From Deltaproteobacteria bacterium (GTDB lineage Bacteria; Desulfobacterota; Desulfuromonadia; Geobacterales; Pseudopelobacteraceae): DNA of 39,338 nt. Shown here in pieces: positions 8,744 through 16,901 of this stretch; positions within the stretch are counted from its first letter, which is position 1, and each line of letters begins with the position of its first letter. The DNA lies in the NCBI GenBank assembly GCA_021779135.1, contig JAJYBH010000016.1:1-39338 (forward strand). The letters run 5' to 3'. The position numbers and the translations under genes were made by a program. Below the pieces are notes generated by a model. It had not been told where the DNA came from. It did no database searches and was given only the letters and a program-made list of their open reading frames with translations.

Positions 8744-8792
8744 TCTCAGAAACTTCTTTACTTGCAAATTAAAACATCGATAATTGCAAATG
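8744..8792 (+). repeat. transposon left end with two TnsB-type binding repeats
   Basis: The terminus TCTCAGAAAC is followed by two repeats ending in TTGCAAAT: 8754-8769 and 8776-8791, 22 bases apart. The second lies in ATCGATAATTGCAAATG (8776-8792), found as a perfect 17-bp inverted copy at 30393-30409. GAAACTTCTTTACTTGCAAAT aligns with the right end at 15 of 21 positions. A candidate promoter (TTTACT, 16-base spacer, GATAAT) lies within it, five bases before the first tnsA ATG. Confidence 0.85.
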
Positions 8793-9548
8793 AAGAATAA
8801 ATTTCGAAAAGAGAACAAGGGGTACCAAGTGGATTCACTCTTCGGCAAACCTCCCGCACGCAGGGTTCGGCCAAGTAAGTGCACGAATACGGGTTTCCAT
8901 TCCTCCCGTAAAAACGGTCGAGGTGGCGATAGTGAGTCGATTCTGGAACATGATTTTCTGACCCTTCTGGAGTTTGACGATCGAGTCGAACGGTATGATG
9001 TACAACCGATAACTCTCCGTTGGGTCGTTGATGGTAAGCAGTTCATTTATACCCCTGATGTCTTGGTAAAATACACTGACGCTGCACGCGCCGTCAACAA
9101 ATCACTTAAGCCAACATTATATGAAGTAAAGCCGCATGGGGTTCTGAAAAGAGACTGGGACAAATTTAAACTGAAATTCCGTAAGGCGCTGTCCTGGGCC
9201 AAAGAAAATGATGCGCGTTTCAAGATCATTACTGAAAAACAAATCCAAACACCCTTCCTGGACAATGCTAAATTTCTAAATAAATTTCATTGTTCTACGT
9301 TCCCTCAAATAGCCATTGAAGATCGAGAAGAAAATTACGTTCTCCGATCCCTTTTCCAAACTGGCGAGACCTCAGTAAAAGAACTATTGGCCTACATGTC
9401 TGAGGCCAAGTTGCGGCAAGCCGAACTTATCCCATGGATCTGGCGTCTGGCCCTCGAAAAAAAAATTTCTGTTGATATGGACAAGCCACTCACCATGGTA
9501 TCCCGAATCTGGCTGAATGGAGATGGATATACAGGAGGGTCGGTATGA
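8790..9548 (+). CDS. tnsA: TnsA endonuclease
   Basis: A 252-aa (from ATG 8790) restriction-like nuclease that cleaves the 5' ends of the transposon during cut-and-paste movement. The catalytic set expected for TnsA is visible: Glu53 in ILEHDFL, Asp90 in FIYTPDVLV and Glu112-x-Lys114 in YEVKP, followed by the C-terminal winged-helix region that contacts TnsC. ATG 8790 lies inside the terminal repeat and has no ribosome site. GTG 8829, in frame with AAGGGG at 8817-8822 six bases upstream, is a serious alternative and leaves all catalytic residues intact. It overlaps tnsB by four bases. Confidence 0.9.
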   Translation: MKNKFRKENKGYQVDSLFGKPPARRVRPSKCTNTGFHSSRKNGRGGDSESILEHDFLTLLEFDDRVERYDVQPITLRWVVDGKQFIYTPDVLVKYTDAARAVNKSLKPTLYEVKPHGVLKRDWDKFKLKFRKALSWAKENDARFKIITEKQIQTPFLDNAKFLNKFHCSTFPQIAIEDREENYVLRSLFQTGETSVKELLAYMSEAKLRQAELIPWIWRLALEKKISVDMDKPLTMVSRIWLNGDGYTGGSV

Positions 9549-11383
9549 GTAGAGTTGTCGCTGTTGGCCCAGGCTCTATTGTCGTTTTCGAAGGCAAGAC
9601 ATTTTGCGTAAGGAAATTTGCTTCTGCCGACGAGGTTTTGGCTGAAGATATCGAAAACGGGGAAAGTACAAAATTACCGATTTCGATCGTAGCTTCAAGT
9701 CAAGGTGAAAAGATTGGACTGGCCGTTCCTGACCTTGCGACGGTTTCAGCAAAAACTTGGCGGGAGGGTATAACTAAATATAAAGCGATCAGGCCCTTGT
9801 TGGAAATGTGGCCTCGCCCGACTGAAAAAGTTCAGGCTGTTGCCGACAACTTACTGGTAGATTTGTCAACAGTATATCGATGGATAAAGCATTTTGACGA
9901 AACCAGAACAATTATCAGTTTGTTTCGAAAAAAGCGGTCCGACCGAAAATCAAAAAAATTATCTCCAAAGGTAGAAGAACTGATTGTTGAGGTGATTAAT
10001 TCTTATATCCTCACTAAGCAACAATTGAAATACAAGCTTGCACACCGTGAACTGGAGCTTGCATGCAGAAAAGCTGGTCTTAAGACTCCGCATCTGAATA
10101 CGTTCATAAAAAGAGTGAAAGCCATTCCTGCAGTAATCGTTGTCACCAGAAGGCGAGGTGAAAATGAGGCGCTGCCATATCGTCTCATCAAAGGGCATTT
10201 TCCTGGAGACAATTATCCATATTCTATAATTCAGATAGATCATACCAAACTCGATATAATACTCGTAGATGAAGTCGATCGCATCCCCATCGGCCGGCCG
10301 TATATCACGCTAGCAATAGAGACATTCAGCAGGATGGTTGCCGGTTTTTTTATTTCATTTGACCCGCCTGGCACACTTGGAACGGGTATATGCGTTTCCA
10401 ATGTCATTTTATCAAAGGACGAGCTTCTCGGTAAGTACGATTTGAATTACCGATGGCCATGTTTCGGTATCCCTTCTGTCATACATCTAGATAACGCAAA
10501 GGAATTTCGTGGCAATACCCTGAAAACGACATGCAATTATTACAACATCGATCTTAAGTTTAGGAAAGTTAAGCGTCCGAACTACGGTGGCTATATTGAG
10601 CGTTTGCTTGGAACTCTGTTGGCAGAAATACATGCATTGCCTGGTACCACGTTCTCGAATCCTAAAGCCCGTGGAGAGTACGATTCTGAAGCGAATGCCA
10701 CCATGAGTCTTGGAGACTTCGAAAAATGGTTGATAACCCTTATTTGCGGTGCATACCACAACAGGGTCCACTCCGAATTAGGGATGTCGCCACTGGAGAA
10801 ATATGAGCAAGGTATTATGGGGACTGATGACACTCCGGGTATCGGATATAGGCCGGTAGCAGTTGACGAACACCGCCTTAGAATTGATTTCCTTCCCATG
10901 CTTTCAAGAACGATACAACCAAGCGGTGTTAATATTGACCTGATCAATTACAGTGCTGATGTATTGAATCGTTGGGTAAGCTCAAAGGACTCTTCCGGTC
11001 GTAAGGGGCGCAAGTTCATATTTCGACGTGACCCTCGGGACATCAGTTATCTACTGTTTTATGACCCTGACGTCGAGGCACATTATCGAGTGCCTTATAG
11101 CGACACGACCCATCCACCTATGACGTTGTGGGAATATAAGGCATTGCGGCGTCATCTGAAGGCCATGGGTAAGGCCAGTGTCAATGAAGAGGACATATTC
11201 AAGGCGTTCGAAGACATGAAGAAAGTCGTTGACCACTCGAAAGTGCTAAAGAAGCAAGCGAGGATAAAAAAAGAGAAGAGTGCCAGCGCTCCCCCGCCCC
11301 AAGCTGCCGAGAGGGATACAGAGCCCAAACAAGAACCCAGCTTCCGAAGGGGGAAAATAGTACCATTCGAGCTTGAGGAGTGA
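9545..11383 (+). CDS. tnsB: TnsB transposase (DDE)
   Basis: A 612-aa member of the retroviral-integrase-type transposases that binds the element ends and joins them to target DNA. The N-terminal half has helix-turn-helix DNA-binding regions (VADNLLVDLSTVYRWIKHF). The DDE triad is visible as Asp232 (IIQIDHTKLD), Asp316 (VIHLDNAKEF) and Glu352 (GGYIERLLG), with the usual 35-residue D-E gap. The C-terminal tail is basic and Pro-rich, where TnsB normally contacts TnsC. Its binding sites are the repeats at both ends. GGAGGG at 9535-9540 is close to the start, which overlaps tnsA (ATGA). Confidence 0.95.
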   Translation: MSRVVAVGPGSIVVFEGKTFCVRKFASADEVLAEDIENGESTKLPISIVASSQGEKIGLAVPDLATVSAKTWREGITKYKAIRPLLEMWPRPTEKVQAVADNLLVDLSTVYRWIKHFDETRTIISLFRKKRSDRKSKKLSPKVEELIVEVINSYILTKQQLKYKLAHRELELACRKAGLKTPHLNTFIKRVKAIPAVIVVTRRRGENEALPYRLIKGHFPGDNYPYSIIQIDHTKLDIILVDEVDRIPIGRPYITLAIETFSRMVAGFFISFDPPGTLGTGICVSNVILSKDELLGKYDLNYRWPCFGIPSVIHLDNAKEFRGNTLKTTCNYYNIDLKFRKVKRPNYGGYIERLLGTLLAEIHALPGTTFSNPKARGEYDSEANATMSLGDFEKWLITLICGAYHNRVHSELGMSPLEKYEQGIMGTDDTPGIGYRPVAVDEHRLRIDFLPMLSRTIQPSGVNIDLINYSADVLNRWVSSKDSSGRKGRKFIFRRDPRDISYLLFYDPDVEAHYRVPYSDTTHPPMTLWEYKALRRHLKAMGKASVNEEDIFKAFEDMKKVVDHSKVLKKQARIKKEKSASAPPPQAAERDTEPKQEPSFRRGKIVPFELEE

Positions 11384-11385
11384 TT

Positions 11386-12258
11386 GTGGATACCTTGCTA
11401 GTTGAAGCTCAAGAACACCGGATTGCTGAAGTTCGCAAAGATTTCTGGGTTGGTTATACAACTGCGAAGAATATCCTGGCAGACCTTGATGATTTGATGA
11501 ACTATCCAAGGAAAATCAGGATGCCAAATCTTGCCATCATTGGAGACACCAACAACGGTAAGTCGTTCATTCTGGATAGATTTGTGGCAAAGCACTCCAA
11601 GCCTTTTGATCCAAATGAAGAGAACACAACTCTTCCAATCGTTCATATACGGCTTCGTGCAAAGGCTGACGAGACCAGATTCTATAATGCAATTCTGTCT
11701 TCGTTATTTGCAAGCGGGCCAGATCGGGAATCAGTAGACTCAAAACTCGATCGCATACATCGTCTCCTCTTTCAGTTGGAAACACAGGTGCTTGTCGTCG
11801 ATGAATTTCAACACTCAACCTGTGGCACAAAATCAAAGATCCGGGAGCTTCTTAACGCGGTAAAAAATGTTGGATCCGATCGTAAGATGTCAATTGTCAT
11901 CGGTGGCACTCCTGAGGTCCTGAATGCTCTCAGTTCTGATACCCAGATAGAGAATCGATTCATACCTCGGCACTTGAAAAGATGGTGCTTAGATGACGAG
12001 TTCCTGTCTCTTCTGGTTACAATACAAATTAAGCTCAAACTGAAAAAGCATTACGACTTAACTGATGAATCCATTGCCAAGCGGCTACTCATTCTATCAG
12101 GTGGCATCATTGGGGACTTGGTGGATTTGTTGGTATATCTTGCCGTGCACGCGATAAGAACAGAAGCCGAGGCCATAACAGAAAAGATGTTGAACATTGA
12201 ATATCTGAAGCAAATTGGCTGGACTCCGCCATCTCAACGAACGAAGTATGATAGATGA
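11386..12258 (+). CDS. tnsC: TnsC/TniB-type AAA+ target-selection ATPase
   Basis: A 290-aa AAA+ ATPase linking transposase to target selector. Walker A is IGDTNNGKSF, Walker B is VLVVDEFQHS, and sensor 1 is in IVIGGTPEV. It is short, closer to TniB and other compact TnsC proteins than to the 555-aa Tn7 TnsC. GTG 11386 is chosen because GAGGAG lies at 11375-11380; GTG 11380, overlapping the tnsB stop, is the alternative. It sits in the tnsA-B-C-tniQ operon, with its last 11 bases overlapping tniQ. Confidence 0.9.
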   Translation: MDTLLVEAQEHRIAEVRKDFWVGYTTAKNILADLDDLMNYPRKIRMPNLAIIGDTNNGKSFILDRFVAKHSKPFDPNEENTTLPIVHIRLRAKADETRFYNAILSSLFASGPDRESVDSKLDRIHRLLFQLETQVLVVDEFQHSTCGTKSKIRELLNAVKNVGSDRKMSIVIGGTPEVLNALSSDTQIENRFIPRHLKRWCLDDEFLSLLVTIQIKLKLKKHYDLTDESIAKRLLILSGGIIGDLVDLLVYLAVHAIRTEAEAITEKMLNIEYLKQIGWTPPSQRTKYDR

Positions 12259-13447
12259 AAGCGCGCCTCAACTATGGCTTTTCAGGCCAAAGCCACTTGA
12301 TGATGAGTTGCTGTCATCATGGCTTGTTAGGTGCGCGTATGCCAATGTCCGTAAATTGCACTCATTTTGCACAAGCACTTGGGGGACCAGACATCATTTC
12401 TGGGAAAGAGATCTTGACCGAACAACCGATATCCGGCTCCTTGCCGTATTGGCTGAGAGCACGAATACGGCAAGAAGCAGAGCATATTCGACAACGCTAG
12501 CAGCATATGAAGGTTTGCTGTTCGAGAGGTTTGTTTCAAGCGGCGGGCTTCCATGGGTGATGCCTATAGTCAAGAAGGGGAGGAAGCGGTTTGGGTATGG
12601 AATGCAATTTTGCCCCAGATGTCTTGCTACCGATGAAGTCCCCTATTACCGAAGGTCATGGCGACTATCATGTTTTGTTGTGTGCCCAGTCCATGGTTGT
12701 TATTTGCATGACTGTTGCCCCTCCTGTGGGGCTCCAGTAACGTTTCATCAAGGCGACTACGGAGAAAAGGTACTTCCCTATAACATTACGGCGACGGAAT
12801 GCAATAAATGCAGGCTTGATCGCAGGTCAATCCAGCCGGTCCAATGCAGCGGAAACGAACGTCAAAATCGCCTTATGGCGCTTCAGACGTCATTTGCAGA
12901 TGCCATCCGAACTGGTTGGGCACTGCAACCAGGTGGAACAGAGAAACATATCATGGCTCTGTCCTATTTCAGTGGGTTGCATGACCTCGTGCGCGCGTTG
13001 TGTTCAAGAAGCAGAACAGGCCGATTGCGTGAGGGATGTGAAGTTGAAATGGGTATTGAGGACCTTGAGGCTGAGTTGAGTATCATTGGTGCGTTCGATA
13101 GTTTCAGGTTGAAAGAACGGACAAAAGTCCTGAAGATGGCTGCATGGTTAATTGAACGTTGGTCTGATCGTTTGATAGACATTGCGCTTGAGGCCAACTT
13201 GGCAAGCTCGTATTTCTTCAGTTACAAGGCTTCTACGGCATATTGGTTCTATTCGGCCATAAACGAAAATCTGAACAGATCGCATTATCATCCGTCAATA
13301 CAGGAAATTAAATCCTGTAAATCGTTTCTTAAATCCAATGGTTTGTTGGTCAGCAAGAACAATGTTCATCGATGGTTGGGCAGGTATTTTGTGGATAAGA
13401 GGAGGTATGTCCTCAGGGAAAAGAGTGGTGATCGCCATAGCAATTAG
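12248..13447 (+). CDS. tniQ: TniQ/TnsD-family target-site selector
   Basis: A 399-aa TniQ protein. ATG 12248 gives the typical N terminus (LWLFRPKPLDDELLSSWLVR); a TTG 11 codons upstream is unlikely. The zinc-binding part has CPRC near residue 119 and CPVHGCYLHDCCPSCG about 30 residues later, then CNKC. The C-terminal part carries helix-turn-helix-like segments. TniQ/TnsD proteins bind a specific attachment site and recruit TnsC. Because the element sits in comM, the predicted attachment site is the codons for [11 protein letters not shown]; this is inference. A 113-base gap separates it from vsr, which is convergent. Confidence 0.88.
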   Translation: MIDESAPQLWLFRPKPLDDELLSSWLVRCAYANVRKLHSFCTSTWGTRHHFWERDLDRTTDIRLLAVLAESTNTARSRAYSTTLAAYEGLLFERFVSSGGLPWVMPIVKKGRKRFGYGMQFCPRCLATDEVPYYRRSWRLSCFVVCPVHGCYLHDCCPSCGAPVTFHQGDYGEKVLPYNITATECNKCRLDRRSIQPVQCSGNERQNRLMALQTSFADAIRTGWALQPGGTEKHIMALSYFSGLHDLVRALCSRSRTGRLREGCEVEMGIEDLEAELSIIGAFDSFRLKERTKVLKMAAWLIERWSDRLIDIALEANLASSYFFSYKASTAYWFYSAINENLNRSHYHPSIQEIKSCKSFLKSNGLLVSKNNVHRWLGRYFVDKRRYVLREKSGDRHSN

Positions 13448-13560
13448 CTATTGGATGTTTGGCCTCTACAATTCATCGTCATCTGTGATTTGTATGTTTC
13501 CGTCGTCAATAAGAGAGGAGATAAGTGGATGCCCAGTCAAGTGCCCCATTTTCATTAGGT

Positions 13561-13998
13561 TCACTTTTCACTGAGATGAGACTGTGTTATATCAAACACT
13601 AGATCATTTATTTTATTGGCTGAAATTTCGCACTCCCAAATCACGATAACCCTCCAGCCAGCAGCTTCCAAAGCCGCATAATTTGCTTTATCTCTCTCGA
13701 CATTCCTCATTAGCTTTTCTTCCCAAAATTCACGACGCGTCAATGGAATACGGGCTTGTTTGCAACCCTCATGAAAATGCCAAAAGCATCCATTTACGAA
13801 CAATGCAACTCGACGGGAAGGGAAAACGATATCTGGAGTCCCCGGTAAGTTTTTGCGGTGGATGCGGAACCGTAGGCCGGCCTTATGGAGGGAAGAGCGA
13901 ACGAAAGTTTCCGGAAATGTGTTCTTAGAGTGAACCCGTGCCATTATTTCAGATCTGGTCAACGGAGGGATATTAGGGCACTTTTTGTTTCGTTTCAT
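13561..13998 (-). CDS. vsr: very short patch repair endonuclease Vsr
   Basis: A 145-aa Vsr nuclease, which nicks next to the T of T:G mismatches made by deamination of 5-methylcytosine. Family motifs are seen in order: RSEIMARVHSKNT near residue 15, LPGTPDIVFPSRRVALFVNG with the catalytic Asp, CFWHFHEGC with metal-binding His/Cys residues, and FWEEKLMRNVERD. Length is normal. It is divergent from the cytosine methyltransferase at 14111, with 112 bases between the starts, the usual pairing of Vsr with a Dcm-type enzyme. Confidence 0.95.
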   Translation of the reverse strand: MKRNKKCPNIPPLTRSEIMARVHSKNTFPETFVRSSLHKAGLRFRIHRKNLPGTPDIVFPSRRVALFVNGCFWHFHEGCKQARIPLTRREFWEEKLMRNVERDKANYAALEAAGWRVIVIWECEISANKINDLVFDITQSHLSEK

Positions 13999-14110
13999 AT
14001 CTGATCCACTGTGTAAAGCAAATTGGTGGTTGAAATTCTCCTGGTGTTTGTACTAATTATATGACAAATTGGGTATATTACTATGGGGGGGTTAATGTCG
14101 AGGATTGCCG

Positions 14111-15415
14111 ATGGAACTTAAATTACCAACCCCAATTCGTTTCGTTGATGTCTTCGCGGGTTGTGGGGGCCTGTCATTAGGTCTCCTCAACGCAGGCTGC
14201 GAAGGCGTTTTTGCGATAGAAAAAAGCCCACTGGCCTTTGAAACATTGCGTACTAATCTTGTCGATGGCACTAATCACAAATTTAACTGGCCGACATGGT
14301 TGCCGAAGCAAGCGATGACATGCGAAGAACTGTTAAAGGAGTATCGGAAACAATTATTAAAGCTGAGAGGTCATATCGATCTTATTGTGGGCGGTCCTCC
14401 TTGCCAAGGTTTTTCGACTGCCGGTCGACGTGATCCTGCCGATCCTCGAAATAGAATGACCGAACAATATTTGGATCTGGTGGAGCTGCTTAAGCCCAGT
14501 TTTCTGGTCATTGAAAACGTGGCGGGCTTCAATATGAGCTTTGAAGGGGAAAATTTCAGTGAAGCCTTAGGAGTTGAAACAGAAAAGTCGACATACTCCG
14601 AATATGTGGCATCTCGGCTAGACGGATTCGGCTACCATGTCTCTCGTGGCATTGTGAACTGTGCTGATTTTGGAGTCCCTCAAAATAGATTGCGGTATTT
14701 GATGTTGTGCGAGCGGAAGAGATCAAAAGTGGTACCTCAGGACTTACGCCGTTTGCTTCAGGAAAGTAGGCTTGAGTTCCTTCTTGACCATGGCTTGCCC
14801 ACAGACCGTTTCACTACAGTAAAAGAAGCAATAAGTGATCTGGAAATAACGGGGAAAGAGCTGATCCCAAACGAGGAACCAGGTGGAAGGAGATTCAAAG
14901 AATCCAAGTACTGTCACCAAGTTGGAAAGACTGCTTATCTCAATTTGATGCGAATGGGAAGTGGGGATGAAGCTCCAAATAGCAGGCGACTTGCTAATCA
15001 CAGGGTTAAGACAATTGAGTATTTTAAACGCGTACAATCAATTTGCCGGCCAGGATTTTGTATGTCCATGGAGGAGCGGGCCATGGTGGGGACAAAGAAA
15101 CATTCGACCACGGTGTTGAATTCAACTTGGCCGTCTCCGACGATAACAACGCTACCGGATGATATAATCCACTACAGTGAACCTCGGATACTGACAGTAA
15201 GGGAACATGCAAGGATCCAGTCGTTTCCTGACTGGTTTGCGTTCCAAGGTAAATATACAACCGGGGGCAAACAGAGGAAGCAGGAATGTCCCCGATATAC
15301 GCAAGTTGGAAACGCTGTGCCGCCTTTACTGGCCACTGCTATTGGGAGGTTGATAAAGAAACGACACTTACAGATAGCGACGCGTCCAGTAAAGGATAAT
15401 CAAATAGATTCATAA
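14111..15415 (+). CDS. C5-cytosine DNA methyltransferase 1
   Basis: A 434-aa DNA (cytosine-5) methyltransferase. Motif I is VDVFAGCGGLSLGL, motif IV with the catalytic cysteine is GGPPCQGFS, motif VI is ENV (VIENVAGF), motif VIII is QNRLR and motif X is QVGNAVPP. The target-recognition region lies between about residues 235 and 355; its sequence specificity cannot be read by eye. ATG 14111 is chosen for the GAGG about eight bases upstream; TTG 14105 is possible. No restriction endonuclease of its own is adjacent. Its neighbours are Vsr and the convergent ATPase-receiver-HAD operon, so it may supply the self-marking function of that module. Confidence 0.93.
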   Translation: MELKLPTPIRFVDVFAGCGGLSLGLLNAGCEGVFAIEKSPLAFETLRTNLVDGTNHKFNWPTWLPKQAMTCEELLKEYRKQLLKLRGHIDLIVGGPPCQGFSTAGRRDPADPRNRMTEQYLDLVELLKPSFLVIENVAGFNMSFEGENFSEALGVETEKSTYSEYVASRLDGFGYHVSRGIVNCADFGVPQNRLRYLMLCERKRSKVVPQDLRRLLQESRLEFLLDHGLPTDRFTTVKEAISDLEITGKELIPNEEPGGRRFKESKYCHQVGKTAYLNLMRMGSGDEAPNSRRLANHRVKTIEYFKRVQSICRPGFCMSMEERAMVGTKKHSTTVLNSTWPSPTITTLPDDIIHYSEPRILTVREHARIQSFPDWFAFQGKYTTGGKQRKQECPRYTQVGNAVPPLLATAIGRLIKKRHLQIATRPVKDNQIDS

Positions 15416-15439
15416 ATGGCCGCTCCCATAGTCAGGTTA

Positions 15440-15898
15440 TCAATCATTCCAGTAATCGCATTGCAAGCAGGTCACGCCATTCTCCCGCCACATTTTGACA
15501 ACTGATTCCCTGTCATCGACTACGAAAGCGATCTCTTCTCCTGACGCTCTTATCTCGTTGAGGATCTCCATCTTAATGATGTGATCCTCCCGTTTGTCTC
15601 CATCGATTCGCATAAACAAACGTTCAGCCTTCAATCCTTGAAAGGATATCCAACGGGCGCTTACTTCCCTGTAGCGCTCGGGGCGGCCGGTCACGACATA
15701 CATTGAATAAAGGCGAGATGCCTCAAGTACCTTGTACAATTCGACAATTGGGGGATTGGGGGGGTCTGAATCCATGTCTGCAAAAAAAGCATCCCAGGCT
15801 TTGGGGGTCTGCTGTAAAATTTTTCGCCGCCTGCTTACGTCTGCAAGTGTCCCGTCCAGATCAAATATTACGACTCTCGTTTTATTACTCTTGTCCAA
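15440..15898 (-). CDS. HAD-superfamily phosphatase resembling polynucleotide-kinase 3'-phosphatase domains
   Basis: A 152-aa HAD protein. Motif 1 DLDGTLADVS provides the nucleophile and general acid/base aspartates, motif 2 is VVTGRPE, and motif 4 is VDDRESVV. A DPPNPPIVELYKVL segment and overall length resemble the stand-alone 3'-phosphatase domain of T4-type polynucleotide kinases, which removes 3' phosphates from nucleic acid; a nucleotide phosphatase is the alternative. The TTG start at 15898 is supported by AAGGTG seven bases upstream, and overlaps the receiver gene by 14 bases. Translational coupling implies it works with the receiver and GHKL proteins. Confidence 0.75.
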   Translation of the reverse strand: MDKSNKTRVVIFDLDGTLADVSRRRKILQQTPKAWDAFFADMDSDPPNPPIVELYKVLEASRLYSMYVVTGRPERYREVSARWISFQGLKAERLFMRIDGDKREDHIIKMEILNEIRASGEEIAFVVDDRESVVKMWRENGVTCLQCDYWND

Positions 15899-16901
15899 TG
15901 GTTGGCACCTTTGTCAGGATTTCCGCTAAATGTAACCGGTGGTCACGAAGACGTTTGCGGAGGTCAAGGGTTCGAGCGTCGTCAAAGGGTTCGGGCACTC
16001 CCTCGTCGGGCTCAAAGGTATATACGCCACCATTGTTTGTTGGGCATTGATGCGCAAGCGCGTTCCGCCATTTGAGAAGGAACTTGATTTCCTCTATGAT
16101 TCCTTTCGCATCGGAAAGGGTTTGATGTTTCCCACAAAGGCTTGCGGCCGCCTCGACGCGACTGTAGCTGTCGAATTCACGGAGGCCTATCAGGCTATCG
16201 AAGTTTTTAGGTTCAAGTTCCTCCAACGACTTTATTGCCGCATAAACATTTTTCAGCAACTCATTGTCCTGGTCTTGAACCAGCTTTTTCACAGCCTTTT
16301 CCCTTTCCAGCATCTTTTTGAATATTTTCTTATGGTGCTTCTCCTTGTCGACTGCGCCAAGACTTTCATGTAGCTTGAGAAGCAGGCCGGAGAGTTGATG
16401 GTCGATATCCGCGACCCCCGCCATAACAATTCCCCTCATATTGGCAACGTCGACCACCTTACGTACGGTCAAATCGAAAACATCGCAAATTTTTCTTATC
16501 AATACCTCTTGGTCTCGATCTGAGAAAAAAACACCTTCGAGTTCCCTGTCGGCAGCGAGTCTTCTGAGGGTATGTGTAGGACTGCCAGAATAAAAGATTA
16601 CTTCCGTGAGGCAGTCGTGTTCTCGAACAGATTTGATAACATCGTCCCCTGTTTTACCGCTTCCGTCATTTTCCGTGGCATCTCCATCATGTTGGTTGTC
16701 CTCGGTTATCTGGTAATCGATAACCATCAGGTCGTATGCGTTTCCATCAACTTCTAACGCAATGTCCTCAGGGGATGTTTTGAAGGTGATGTCGAGGTCA
16801 AAACCCTGTTCCTGGACGTGTCTTAACAGGGTTGAACGGTCAAGGGATTCGATATATTCTTCATTGTCTTCAATCCAGATAATACGGTATGTGAGGTTCA
16901 T
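15885..16901 (-). CDS. receiver-domain protein with helical C-terminal domain
   Basis: A 338-aa protein. Residues 4-140 form a receiver domain: an acidic pair in IIWIEDNEEY, probable phosphoacceptor Asp62 in LMVIDYQIT, and a Ser switch residue in FYSGS. The usual Lys-Pro is replaced by FFSDRD, and an acidic insertion (HDGDATENDGSGK) follows the phosphorylation site. Residues 150-338 are helical with a charged coiled-coil-like stretch (KEKHHKKIFKKMLEREK) and no HTH, so it is not an ordinary transcription factor. It overlaps the upstream GHKL gene by four bases and is likely its phosphotransfer or signalling partner. Confidence 0.75.
   Translation of the reverse strand: MNLTYRIIWIEDNEEYIESLDRSTLLRHVQEQGFDLDITFKTSPEDIALEVDGNAYDLMVIDYQITEDNQHDGDATENDGSGKTGDDVIKSVREHDCLTEVIFYSGSPTHTLRRLAADRELEGVFFSDRDQEVLIRKICDVFDLTVRKVVDVANMRGIVMAGVADIDHQLSGLLLKLHESLGAVDKEKHHKKIFKKMLEREKAVKKLVQDQDNELLKNVYAAIKSLEELEPKNFDSLIGLREFDSYSRVEAAASLCGKHQTLSDAKGIIEEIKFLLKWRNALAHQCPTNNGGVYTFEPDEGVPEPFDDARTLDLRKRLRDHRLHLAEILTKVPTIGQE

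Noticed and set aside
8744-9046. Antisense continuation of the comM frame across the left end, giving an apparent longer N-terminus
   Set aside because: The residues past the TCCTT junction are antisense to the terminal repeat and tnsA and do not match ComM, whose true N-terminus is at 30465-30686.
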